Made by a program: the position numbers and the translations under genes | Part shown: positions 25,670 through 33,945 of the stretch, piece by piece | Numbering within the stretch: position 1 is the stretch's first letter | How the letters are laid out: every line of letters starts with the position of its first letter | Source: Lutispora sp003527145 | GTDB taxonomy: Bacteria > Bacillota > Clostridia > Lutisporales > Lutisporaceae | DNA length: 64,000 nucleotides | Assembly: GCA_029983695.1 (NCBI GenBank) | Contig: JASBZB010000013.1 | Coordinates: 37,858-101,857 of the forward strand | Reading direction: 5' to 3' | The notes under the pieces: model-generated | The model's input: the letters and a program-made list of their open reading frames with translations, nothing else | The model's database searches: none | What the model was told of the DNA's origin: nothing

Positions 25670-27155
25670 TTTTTCTCTCTTTTCTTTCCAGCACATGCTG
25701 ATTTTTTACCGCACCAAGCCCTAATACAGCAGCGCCGTTTAATACCTGCTCCCCTCTTTCCAGCTTCTCCATATCGGACCTCTTCACCAGATAGCCTGTG
25801 ATCCTTACCACGTCGCTGTCAGAGGTATAGAAGGAAATATATCTCATACCAACCCTCATGGCACCCTTTAAAATATCCAGCACATATTTGGTATTGTTTT
25901 TTACGGTGCTGTCAAATCTGAATATATCACCTATGCCGGATGGGAAAAATTTATGAAAAAGTGACGAATGCATTATATGATCGAATGTTTCCGGTTCTTC
26001 CCCTATGGGTATTCGGCATCCCGGGCTTATGCTCATATCTGTATCGATTCCTACCTGGGCATGGAGAAGGAATTTGCCGCCTGAGAACCTGCAGTATGGG
26101 TTATGATGCTTGTTCACTTCTTCCTCCAGCCTGGATATTATCCTTACTCCCAGATCATTGGCTTCCTTTGAATGTCCGTACCTGTCCTTTTTCTCCTTGG
26201 CACCCAAAAGCTGGTTCACAGCTTCGGCAAGCCCTACCATCCCAAACATGGCAGTAAACCTGTCATTCGCTATGAGCCCCTCCTTTACGAGGAAGCTGCT
26301 CTGGAAGTAACCGCTCTCTTCCACCAGGAACCTTATCCTTTCATCCATATACGAAGCCATTTTGCTTACCGCATCGGTCAGGAGATTATTTATGAAATCC
26401 TCTGCATCTTTGGCCTTTGGAGCAAGCTTGGCCATATTCATCCTCACCAAAGTATAGCTGCCTCCGCCTATGGGCAAACCGTTATAGCAGCTGGCTATGG
26501 CATAGTCCTCACCAAACTCTCCTATAAACATGCCGTGATTTGCAAAGCTTGGTTTGGCTGTTGAGAGGGTGGTGCTTATAGCATCCAGTGCGAATTCGTC
26601 AGAAGTCTTGTCGCTGTATTTTAAAGTGATATTGGGTATGGATGCATTCAGTTCTCTGGATGCTTTCAATATGAGCCTTCCTGCTCTTGTATCCTCCGGA
26701 CCTATATTGGCATGACAAAAGGAGTCGGTAATAGTCCTGTCTATATGAATCAGGAAGAGCTTGATGGCCTGATATGCTTCATCCTCATCCTTTATGAATC
26801 TCTCCAGTAGGGTATCGATATTCCCTAAATAAACAGGGAAAGAGGTGATGGAAGGCACATTTTTGTATAGGATCAGCAAGCTATTTACAGCCTCCCAAAT
26901 GTTTTGCGGAGGCTCCAGGCCCAAGAATTTGCTTCCTTTTTTTAAGAAAGCCTCATAATCCGGCACAATATACCTCGGCCTGTAGGGAGCATTTCCTTCA
27001 AATAAGTCGCATATGACGCCTTCCTGCCTGTAACGCTCAGTTTCTTCATCGATATTTAATACTTTTATGCTGTTCTCTGCAGCTTTGGCAAGAGTCAAAA
27101 CCTTCTGCTGATAGGTCAAAGATGTATCCTTGATTATATTTTTGATATCGTCCAT
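25662..27155 (-). CDS. yjjI: YjjI-family glycyl radical enzyme of unknown function
   Basis: 497 residues, much shorter than PFL-type enzymes and typical for YjjI (DUF3029). The glycyl radical motif is RITGYLVK near residue 457. A candidate thiyl cysteine is in AIASCYNGLPIGGG near 220. The reaction is unknown. It is coupled to its activase. Upstream, in the same orientation and 128 bp away, lie a ThiS-like protein, an aldehyde:ferredoxin oxidoreductase and a polyferredoxin, so an aldehyde-linked role is possible (inference). Confidence 0.85.
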   Translation of the reverse strand: MDDIKNIIKDTSLTYQQKVLTLAKAAENSIKVLNIDEETERYRQEGVICDLFEGNAPYRPRYIVPDYEAFLKKGSKFLGLEPPQNIWEAVNSLLILYKNVPSITSFPVYLGNIDTLLERFIKDEDEAYQAIKLFLIHIDRTITDSFCHANIGPEDTRAGRLILKASRELNASIPNITLKYSDKTSDEFALDAISTTLSTAKPSFANHGMFIGEFGEDYAIASCYNGLPIGGGSYTLVRMNMAKLAPKAKDAEDFINNLLTDAVSKMASYMDERIRFLVEESGYFQSSFLVKEGLIANDRFTAMFGMVGLAEAVNQLLGAKEKKDRYGHSKEANDLGVRIISRLEEEVNKHHNPYCRFSGGKFLLHAQVGIDTDMSISPGCRIPIGEEPETFDHIMHSSLFHKFFPSGIGDIFRFDSTVKNNTKYVLDILKGAMRVGMRYISFYTSDSDVVRITGYLVKRSDMEKLERGEQVLNGAAVLGLGAVKNQHVLERKERKNG

Positions 27156-27283
27156 AATCCATAACTCCTTTGAAACTACTCTTGTACGGCATTATACTTA
27201 CTCCATACCGCTATGCCTATATTATAAAGCATTTTCCCCATATGATAAAGCACATAATTCCTAGGAGATAACAATTATTTTCT

Positions 27284-27481
27284 TCATCCTCCTGCCATGA
27301 GATGGATGCACTGTACATCATCGCCGTCATGGATGACTGTTGTATCAAAATTTTCATCCCGGACGAATTGACCGTTAATCTTTATCATGATTCTGGGATA
27401 GGCATATTTCTTTAGCTCTAAAAGCCTTCTCACCGTCATGCCCTCTTCCCAGGAAAACTCTTTTCCATTAACCCTTATCAT
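27284..27481 (-). CDS. ThiS/MoaD-like small sulfur-carrier protein
   Basis: 65 residues with a ubiquitin-like fold pattern and the C-terminal di-glycine (HLMAGG) that is adenylated and thiocarboxylated in ThiS and MoaD. It follows the AOR gene by 12 bp. AOR uses a tungsten-bis-pterin cofactor whose dithiolene sulfur comes from a MoaD-type donor, so this is probably an AOR-dedicated MoaD-like protein. Confidence 0.8.
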   Translation of the reverse strand: MIRVNGKEFSWEEGMTVRRLLELKKYAYPRIMIKINGQFVRDENFDTTVIHDGDDVQCIHLMAGG

Positions 27482-27493
27482 AAAATCACCCTT

Positions 27494-29617
27494 TTATAAA
27501 TGTTTTTGTACTACTTCCAGCAGTTCCGGCAGATCCATACCGATTGCCTTCAGCTTATCGGGAGTGGGTACTCCGTCCATTGTCCAGCCTCTTCTCTGAT
27601 AAACTGCGTCTGTCAGCTTCTCATACTGATCTTCTCTGTATTTCCTGAGAGCCGCCATCTTTTCCTGAGTGGTCTTTCCTTCCGGTTCAAAGCCCACTAT
27701 TTCTTTGAGCTGCTTATCATATCTCTCCTGCCGGGACAGATATTCTTCTTCCGTAACAGGCCCCATGGATCGATAAGGGGTCTTATCATGGATTCTCTTG
27801 CCATAGCCCATTCTGATGTTGAATATCCTTTGGAAATTGTAAACTCTCTCGGATTGAACTATAAGCTCATGCTTATCGATATTCTTTCCTGTAACTCCAT
27901 TGAATATATCCACATAGTTTTGCACATGCTCCGGTATCTTTGCCGGCTCATCGGTATATTTATTGTCGGCGGGTGCAATATCATTCCAAGGGAGCTTGCA
28001 AAGACCGTTAAGTCCAAACCAGGTCCTAAACATTGGAAAGTAGTGAAGAGCCTCTGCCTTATCTTCAAAGGTTGGTATCTGGTTGTTTACCATATCCATA
28101 AATATGAGCCAGGCTTCGTCATGCTGAGGGCCTTTATTGGTGAGGCCATATCCGCCTTGCTGAGCCAGGGATTCCTTGCTCAGATATTCTGAGTATTCCA
28201 GGCCTTTCTGCTCCATGCCTATATCCTGGAGAAAAGCTGGATCTGCGCCGTATTCCTCTGCAAATATCTGCTTCATCCTTCTTATGCCCAAACCTGCAAT
28301 CTTGCCGAAGCCTTCGCCCCTGGACATTTGATGCATCAGCTCCAATGCCGCTTCCTTATTTCCGAAGTAAAGCTCCAAGCCCCCGGTTCTCTCTTTGTTT
28401 AAAATGCCGTTTTCATAACATTCCATCACAAAGGCTGTAAGGGTCCCGTAGGATATTGTGTCAATACCGTAGGTGTCGCAATAGAAGTTGAGCTCCAATA
28501 CTCCGTCTCTATCAAATACGCCGATATTCGAGCCAAGACCGGCGGCGTTTTCGTATTCGGGTCCGTCTACTATAACCTTTTGTCCTTTATAGGGTCCTGT
28601 CTCAGGTATAAAATCATCCGCCGCCTTGGCACAGGACATGCTGCATCCGTGCCAGCAGCCATCGGGCATTCCCTGGGTCACCCTGGCAATGAATTTATCC
28701 GAAGCTATTTTATAGGTATCTTTATGGCTTCCGAATTTATAGTTGTGAGTCGGAAGCAGGTCATATTTATCCATTACTTCTATAATATTGGCCGTTCCTA
28801 TTTTTCTCATGTTGTTTTGCTTTTCGTCCAGATAGCACATTTCTTTGTGGAACTTTATCCCCGTTCTGTTCAGCTTGCTTTGGTCGGCAGGATTGTTGAG
28901 ATTTCCCTTTGTTCCCTGGAACTTAACCACCACTGCTTTTATTCTCTTATCCCTGAACACCGTGCCTATGCCGCCTCTTCCTGCCTGCTTGAGCCTTGTG
29001 CCTTTTCGCCTCACATCATAAAAGCTGAAGTTTAAGAGTCCTATCAAAGTATGATCCGCAGCGCTTCCTGTAGATACTACGGAAATATTCCTCTTATCTT
29101 CTTCGTTATCAGCAAATTTGTCCGTAAGTATCTCAGAAAGCAAGTGGCTGTCCTTCTCTTCAACATCGCTTTCCATTATTTGAACTATACCCTTGTTTCC
29201 ATCTATAAATATTATTACATCCTTGTCTGCTTTTCCCTGAAGCTCAATAGCATCAAAGCCGGAAAACTTAAGATATGGTCCGAAGTAGCCTCCGACGTTG
29301 CTGTCCATGGGCATGCCGGTTAATGGAGACAGGGTCACTACCAAAGACTTCCCTGCACCGGCGTATTGAGTTATACCCGCTACAGGTCCATGGGCTATGA
29401 CTATTTCATTTTCCGAATCGTTCCATTTGGTTTCAGGGGTCACTGCATTCCAAAGGTGCCAGAGTCCGAAGCCCTTGCCTCCGACAAATTTATCCTTCAT
29501 GAACTGGGTCACTTCTTTTTCCTTTATGCTGTTATCTCCCAGGTTTATATATAAGGATCTGTTATTATAGCCTCTTTCGATTTTCCCTAATTCATACCTG
29601 TATTCCTTTAAGATCAT
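27494..29617 (-). CDS. aor: Aldehyde:ferredoxin oxidoreductase (tungsten-pterin)
   Basis: 707 residues. The N-terminal domain has RSLYINLGDNSI, FVGGKGFGLWHLW and the pterin-binding GPVAGITQYAGAGKS and GGYFGPYLKFSGFDAIELQG. [4Fe-4S] ligands include GCWHGCSMSC near residue 320 and the Cys of NGLCKLPWND near 550. It interconverts aldehydes and carboxylic acids with ferredoxin in the cytoplasm. The polyferredoxin gene directly upstream supplies electrons. Slightly longer than classical AOR (about 605). Substrate range is unknown. Confidence 0.92.
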   Translation of the reverse strand: MILKEYRYELGKIERGYNNRSLYINLGDNSIKEKEVTQFMKDKFVGGKGFGLWHLWNAVTPETKWNDSENEIVIAHGPVAGITQYAGAGKSLVVTLSPLTGMPMDSNVGGYFGPYLKFSGFDAIELQGKADKDVIIFIDGNKGIVQIMESDVEEKDSHLLSEILTDKFADNEEDKRNISVVSTGSAADHTLIGLLNFSFYDVRRKGTRLKQAGRGGIGTVFRDKRIKAVVVKFQGTKGNLNNPADQSKLNRTGIKFHKEMCYLDEKQNNMRKIGTANIIEVMDKYDLLPTHNYKFGSHKDTYKIASDKFIARVTQGMPDGCWHGCSMSCAKAADDFIPETGPYKGQKVIVDGPEYENAAGLGSNIGVFDRDGVLELNFYCDTYGIDTISYGTLTAFVMECYENGILNKERTGGLELYFGNKEAALELMHQMSRGEGFGKIAGLGIRRMKQIFAEEYGADPAFLQDIGMEQKGLEYSEYLSKESLAQQGGYGLTNKGPQHDEAWLIFMDMVNNQIPTFEDKAEALHYFPMFRTWFGLNGLCKLPWNDIAPADNKYTDEPAKIPEHVQNYVDIFNGVTGKNIDKHELIVQSERVYNFQRIFNIRMGYGKRIHDKTPYRSMGPVTEEEYLSRQERYDKQLKEIVGFEPEGKTTQEKMAALRKYREDQYEKLTDAVYQRRGWTMDGVPTPDKLKAIGMDLPELLEVVQKHL

Positions 29618-29635
29618 CCCTTTTCACCTCCTGTG

Positions 29636-30022
29636 TTATTCTTCGCTTAGATAAATGGCACCCGTGGGGCAAACCTTGACACATTGGCCGCAGGATACAC
29701 ATTTATAGGGCTCTATATAATCGTCATGCATAAACATCGCAAGCTCAAGGCAGAAGCCTACGCACATAAAGCAGCCTACGCATTTCTTCTTATCTATTCT
29801 TACTATTCCGTTTTTGTCTCTTTTTATAGCCTCCACCGGACATATGTCTACACATCCCCCGCATTGAGTGCAAGTGATAATTTCAGACTTTGAATCGATT
29901 TGGTTGATTCTAAGACAAGCTTTTTCCGGATTTTCTTCTTTGAAGTAAAGCTTTGAACATGTATTCTCGCAAGCATGACATGCTATACATAGTTCAGGTT
30001 TTTTTCTCAGTACCTTCATCAT
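29636..30022 (-). CDS. Polyferredoxin with four [4Fe-4S] motifs (AOR partner)
   Basis: 128 residues carrying four cysteine clusters: CIACHACENTC, CTQCGGCVDICP, CVGCFMCVGFC and CVSCGQCVKVCP. It is first in the AOR operon, 18 bp before the AOR gene. It resembles the small AOR-associated electron-transfer subunits. It probably shuttles electrons between AOR and other ferredoxins. Confidence 0.88.
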   Translation of the reverse strand: MMKVLRKKPELCIACHACENTCSKLYFKEENPEKACLRINQIDSKSEIITCTQCGGCVDICPVEAIKRDKNGIVRIDKKKCVGCFMCVGFCLELAMFMHDDYIEPYKCVSCGQCVKVCPTGAIYLSEE

Positions 30023-30195
30023 TACACCTCCAAAAATATTGGACTTATATTTAATTATAGCAGAGAACGTAAACCACTGAAAGACACGGAATTTTTCAAT
30101 CCCTGCCGTGTTAATCCGTGTTCCCCGTCTCTCCGCCTATCCTGACACCAGTACCCTGCCCAAGTTTCTGAGTTCCGAGCTCTGAATCCTGAGTT

Positions 30196-31344
30196 CTATA
30201 CCACCGATGGCTCGAATATCAATTCGCCTCTTGCAAATCTATCCCTGTCAAGATTGTCAATGGGTATTGTGGTAGGCTCTCCCAAAATAGTCTCTGCCAT
30301 TAAGAGTCCGGTAGCAGGCCCCAGCATAAAGCCATGACCACTGAAGCCGCAGGCCAGATAGAAGCCTTCCAGCTCTTTTACACCACCGTATATGGGGTGG
30401 GCATCCGCGGTCATAGTGTAAAGCCCAGCCCATTGCCTTACTATTCTAAGCTTGCTCAAAAGCGGGAGCAGCTCGCAGCAGGTTTTGGCCATTTCCTCCA
30501 TGAACTCCCAGCTTGAGGTTATCCTCAAGTCCGTGGGCTCATTATCGTCGCCTCTGCCCATTATAAAGCTGCCATGAGGACTTTGCTGGCAATATATATT
30601 CAATGCAAAACCCATATACATGGGGCCTTGCAGCGGTTCTACCGCTTCTGTCACCAATATCTGATGGCGCTGGGCATATACAGGAACCTCTACTCCTGCC
30701 ATTTGCCCTATTATTTTGGAATAGCCGCCGGCTGCATTCACCACTATAGGCGTGGAGATATATCCTTTGTCCGTCTGAACTCCCGTTACCCTTCCATTTT
30801 CGGTGGTTATGCCCGTTACCGTTGTATAGGTCATAAATTCTACCCCCAGCCTTTTTGCCGCATGGGCAAAGGCTTCTGTAGTATGGAAGGGGTTCAAGTG
30901 CCCGTCTCTGGGGCAGAAGGTAGCGCCTAATATTTTGGTTTCATCCATATGAGGGATGATTTCCTTGGCTTCCTTCGGTGAAAGATATACAGACTGTATT
31001 CCCAGACTATTCTGAAGCACCACATTCTTTTTGAACTGCTCCACTTCCTTCTCAGTAGCTGCGACTATAAGATATCCTCCCTGCTTGAATTCGATGTCAT
31101 GGTCGGCACCCAGCTCTTCATTGGCTCTTTCAAAAAATTCTACGGACATTTTAGAAAGCAGGCAGTTCCTCTCCGTTCCCCACTGCATTCTGATGCCGGC
31201 ACCGCATCTTCCCGTTGAGCCGCTGGTAAGATACTGCTTTTCTATCACCACTATGTCCTTAACGCCCTTTTTAGCCAGGTTATAGGCGATTGAACATCCC
31301 GATATGCCTCCTCCGATGATCACCATATTTGCAGTTTTATTCAT
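30196..31344 (-). CDS. FAD-dependent amine/amino-acid dehydrogenase subunit (DAO family, HcnC/LhpB-like)
   Basis: 382 residues from the ATG at 31344, placed 8 bp after GGGAGG; a frame GTG at 31353 abuts the RBS. The N-terminal FAD-binding Rossmann motif is VIIGGGISGCSIAYNLAKKG. DAO-family features include GSTGRCGAGIRMQWG, VVNAAGGYSK and GFSGHGFMLGPATG. Relatives are the FAD subunits of HcnABC, octopine/nopaline oxidase and D-hydroxyproline dehydrogenase. It is last of a four-gene operon with iron-sulfur and NAD(P)/FAD subunits. The substrate is probably a secondary amine or imino acid (proline, hydroxyproline or sarcosine type) but is not defined. Confidence 0.85.
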   Translation of the reverse strand: MNKTANMVIIGGGISGCSIAYNLAKKGVKDIVVIEKQYLTSGSTGRCGAGIRMQWGTERNCLLSKMSVEFFERANEELGADHDIEFKQGGYLIVAATEKEVEQFKKNVVLQNSLGIQSVYLSPKEAKEIIPHMDETKILGATFCPRDGHLNPFHTTEAFAHAAKRLGVEFMTYTTVTGITTENGRVTGVQTDKGYISTPIVVNAAGGYSKIIGQMAGVEVPVYAQRHQILVTEAVEPLQGPMYMGFALNIYCQQSPHGSFIMGRGDDNEPTDLRITSSWEFMEEMAKTCCELLPLLSKLRIVRQWAGLYTMTADAHPIYGGVKELEGFYLACGFSGHGFMLGPATGLLMAETILGEPTTIPIDNLDRDRFARGELIFEPSVV

Positions 31345-32101
31345 CCTTGCCACCTCCCAATAATGCTCCCAGCTTGATGGTCTTTACAGGGGGCCTGAAG
31401 GTAGTCATGGGCATATCCTTTATTTCCTGACCAGTGGCCTTAGCCAGCTCCTGCATGATGAGCTGTCTGCAGGTCCTTCCCTGGCAGGGGCCCATACCGG
31501 CTCTGCTTATTCTCTTTATTTCATCCACGGTTCTATAGCCCATCCTTATAAGTTCTCTCAGCTCTCCCATGGTCAATTCTTCACAGCGGCATACATATGT
31601 ATTATCGCTGTAACAATCTTCTATGTTGAAAAATCTTACTTCCATAGAGTATTCCTTGGGAACTGCCAGGGTTACAACCGGAGTCCTATCCTGGTGCTTT
31701 GCGTTCTGAACTTTTACTACTCTGGCTCTGCAAACCGGTGCACCCTCTCTGTTTAGCGCGGTTACAAAGTTGCCTTCTTCAGGAAGAGGTAAAAATTCAT
31801 AGGGCATCTTTATCAGTGCTTCCTTATCCGAATAGGATTCATCTACTATAAATATAGAAAGTCCGGGACAGTTTACTACACATTGTCCGCAGCCTGTACA
31901 TTTGTCGAAATCCAGCTCCGGCCTGTCATTTATATCTTCAAATTCCTTTATGGCTCCAAACCTGCAGGATGTATAGCAAGGATTGCAGGGTATCCCCTGG
32001 TAGCACTCGATGACAGCAACGGGGCCCCTTCCTCTTCTTTCAGCAGAAGGAGTTACCCCGGCTATATCTTCCTTTGTCGGTATACCTGTCTTTTCTAACA
32101 T
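31337..32101 (-). CDS. Iron-sulfur subunit with 4Fe-4S and BFD-type [2Fe-2S] domains
   Basis: 254 residues. The N-terminal half has cysteines in YQGIPCNPCYTSCRFGAI and a ferredoxin motif CTGCGQCVVNCPG. The C-terminal half is a BFD-like [2Fe-2S] domain (CRCEELTMGELRELI; GPCQGRTC). It overlaps the following FAD subunit gene by 8 bp. In related heterotetrameric dehydrogenases such a domain is often fused to the HcnB-type subunit; here it is a separate electron-transfer subunit. Confidence 0.83.
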   Translation of the reverse strand: MLEKTGIPTKEDIAGVTPSAERRGRGPVAVIECYQGIPCNPCYTSCRFGAIKEFEDINDRPELDFDKCTGCGQCVVNCPGLSIFIVDESYSDKEALIKMPYEFLPLPEEGNFVTALNREGAPVCRARVVKVQNAKHQDRTPVVTLAVPKEYSMEVRFFNIEDCYSDNTYVCRCEELTMGELRELIRMGYRTVDEIKRISRAGMGPCQGRTCRQLIMQELAKATGQEIKDMPMTTFRPPVKTIKLGALLGGGKDE

Positions 32102-32113
32102 CTATATCCCTCC

Positions 32114-33193
32114 TTATGCAGTAGCCTTTGCAAGGCCTTTCAATATTTTTTCTCCCACAGGGCCGGATCTTAGTGAGTCCAATTGCTCCAGGCAATCCTT
32201 CCTGAGTTCTTCATAGTTCCCGGCTTTATAGCCCAGGCTAAAAGCAGCGCAAAGCCCTGCCAGCCTTCCTTCCACCATAGCGCTGCTGGCCTCTTCTATG
32301 CCTGCAACATCGCCTGCTATATATATACCCTCAAGGCTCGTTTCCATATTTCCATTTCTTAGAGGAACATGGCCGCCAAGCTCAGGGACGAAGTCCATCT
32401 TGCAGCCTATCTGCCAAAGCAGCTCTGCCAACGGGGACAGCCCGACGGATATGCACATGACATCAGCCTCTATATCCTGATCTGTGCCGGGTATTGGCTG
32501 AAACTTATCATCCAGCTTGCATATAGTCACCTTTTCCAATGAATCTTTGCCATGAGCATACTTAACTGTATGAGAAGTAAGTATGGGTATGCCCATTCTC
32601 CTTATTTTGGAGGCATGTACCAGATATCCTCCGATTCTGGGAGCTGCGTCTATTATCGCCCTTACATTTACTCCGGCCTGCATAAGCTGATAGCTTACTA
32701 TTAGCCCTATGTTGCCTGCGCCTACCATCAGCACATTATTCCCCGGCTTTACTCCATAAACATTCATCAGAGTCTGCACTGCACCTGCGCCGTATATACC
32801 GGGCAAATCATTGTTGGGGAAGGTAAGAAACTTCTCTGAAGCCCCTGTTGCAACTATTACCTTCTGAGGTTTCAGCTTCATATATTTCTCATTTTGCTCT
32901 ATTGTAAGCACTCCGTCTTCATAAAAACCGATGACCGTAGCATCCGTCAATACTTCAACCCTATCTTTATACTGTGCCAACTGATTTTGGAGAATATCCC
33001 CGATATCTATCCCCCTGGTGGAGGCATATTGCTTTTTTGAACCAAAGAACATATGGGTCTGCTTTTTGAGCTGCCCTCCCAGGTGATCATCTCTCTCTAT
33101 CAAAGTCACTCTGGCTCCTGAAGCTGCTGCGCTTACTGCAGCAGAAAGGCCGGCAGGTCCTCCGCCGATTATTGCGATTTCCGTCGTCTTCAT
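32114..33193 (-). CDS. NAD(P)/FAD-dependent oxidoreductase subunit (HcnB/LhpE-like)
   Basis: 359 residues from the ATG at 33193; AAGGGGG lies 8 bp upstream and a frame to 33304 lies inside the preceding gene. FAD motif IAIIGGGPAGLSAAVSA at the start, a second nucleotide-binding motif VLMVGAGNIGLIVSYQ near 165, and the GD motif IYIAGDVAGIEEA near 300. It matches the alpha subunit of HcnABC/D-hydroxyproline dehydrogenase complexes without the C-terminal BFD domain. The ATG overlaps the stop of the [2Fe-2S] subunit gene (ATGA). Confidence 0.85.
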   Translation of the reverse strand: MKTTEIAIIGGGPAGLSAAVSAAASGARVTLIERDDHLGGQLKKQTHMFFGSKKQYASTRGIDIGDILQNQLAQYKDRVEVLTDATVIGFYEDGVLTIEQNEKYMKLKPQKVIVATGASEKFLTFPNNDLPGIYGAGAVQTLMNVYGVKPGNNVLMVGAGNIGLIVSYQLMQAGVNVRAIIDAAPRIGGYLVHASKIRRMGIPILTSHTVKYAHGKDSLEKVTICKLDDKFQPIPGTDQDIEADVMCISVGLSPLAELLWQIGCKMDFVPELGGHVPLRNGNMETSLEGIYIAGDVAGIEEASSAMVEGRLAGLCAAFSLGYKAGNYEELRKDCLEQLDSLRSGPVGEKILKGLAKATA

Positions 33194-33495
33194 CTCAATA
33201 CCCCCTTGCCTTTCTGAGTCTCCACCACCATGCCGCTTCTCAGCCTCTCGATGCATACTCTCACATTGGGCTCTCCATCTACCGTCATCAGGCAGGAAGA
33301 GCAATTTCCTATGGCACAGTAAAAGCCTCTCGGCCTGCCATGATTGTGGCTGTGGCCCAAAATCTTTACTCCGGCGGCGTGAAGAGCAGAAGCTATAGTA
33401 TCTCCTTCAAAGCCCTCATACTGCTTTCCGTCAAAATAGAATTTTATTTTTTCTCCTCTTTTAAAAGACAAAATCGGGTGTTCCCCTATCCTCAT
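33190..33495 (-). CDS. [2Fe-2S] ferredoxin-like subunit (HcnA/LhpF-like)
   Basis: 101 residues. Plant-type [2Fe-2S] cysteines appear in YCAIGNCSSCLMTVDG with the last one in RVCIERL. The fold equals the N-terminal domain of sarcosine oxidase alpha and the small gamma subunits of proline/hydroxyproline dehydrogenases. It is the first gene of the operon, 45 bp after a -24/-12 promoter. Confidence 0.85.
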   Translation of the reverse strand: MRIGEHPILSFKRGEKIKFYFDGKQYEGFEGDTIASALHAAGVKILGHSHNHGRPRGFYCAIGNCSSCLMTVDGEPNVRVCIERLRSGMVVETQKGKGVLR

Positions 33496-33540
33496 AAAAA
33501 TACCCCCTATTTGAAAGTTAATATATCTTATTTATTCAAG

Positions 33541-33556
33541 TGCAAATGTTATGCCA
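33541..33556 (-). promoter_or_regulatory. Sigma-54 (-24/-12) promoter of the amine dehydrogenase operon
   Basis: Reverse strand TGGCAT-aacat-TTGCA, one mismatch from the consensus, 46 bp before the first start codon. The next gene upstream is a sigma-54 activator, mirroring the hypDE arrangement. Confidence 0.8.
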
Positions 33557-33619
33557 ACTTCCGGATGCCTTGTCACGCAATATTTTCAGAATATTTTGCA
33601 ATATAAAGAGGAGTGCCGG

Positions 33620-33635
33620 TGTCAATATATCGACA
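33620..33635. promoter_or_regulatory. Candidate activator binding site
   Basis: TGTC-aatatatc-GACA, a dyad centred about 72 bp upstream of the -24 element. A related sequence TGTCAATCCATCGTCA lies at 33796-33811. Spacing suits a sigma-54 activator, but the repeat is weaker than at hypDE. Confidence 0.35.
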
Positions 33636-33757
33636 TTTAAATTGTTCATCTTTGCATATCATATAACAATGATCGCCAGTTAAAAAACGCCTATATGAAC
33701 CACTCTTTGCATATATGTCTCATACTGCCCCTATAATTCAGTGCTTCATTTGTCAAT

Positions 33758-33796
33758 AAAAAAACAAAAAACACATGTCCATTTATAGACATGTGT
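33758..33796 (-). terminator. Terminator of the second sigma-54 activator gene
   Basis: Reverse strand ACACATGTC / GACATGTGT around an 8-nt loop followed by TTTTTGTTTTTTT. Strong intrinsic terminator. Confidence 0.9.
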
Positions 33797-33860
33797 GTCA
33801 ATCCATCGTCACTCATCTTTGCAGCGCTCTCAATCCTAACCAAAAAATATTGTTTAGGTC

Positions 33861-33945
33861 CTATATATAACATGAAAATGATTTTACAGTAATCGTTATC
33901 AGTCAGCCTGACAGCTATATAGAATATTTAATGCGTTATATATAA
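33861..33945 (-). repeat. Miniature inverted-repeat element, copy 1
   Basis: An 85-bp segment bounded by CTATATATAAC and its near-perfect inverse. Its reverse strand matches 51086-51154: about 32 nt at one end (TATATAACGCATTAAATATT then CTATATAGC) and about 35 nt at the other end, with a different, longer centre. The stop codon of the sigma-54 activator gene (33936-33938) falls inside its terminal repeat. Confidence 0.7.

Larger units (their letters stand above)
33496..33935. other. Regulatory intergenic region between the amine dehydrogenase operon and the second sigma-54 activator
   Basis: The 440-bp stretch holds a -24/-12 promoter, a possible activator site, two CTTTGCATAT direct repeats (33650-33659 and 33705-33714), the terminator of the activator gene and most of a miniature element copy. 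A 60-codon reverse frame at 33691-33873 runs through the terminator and is not credible as a gene. Confidence 0.6.

Noticed and set aside
33691..33873. 60-residue reverse-strand reading frame
   Set aside because: It runs through a strong intrinsic terminator, has no RBS and no recognisable protein features.
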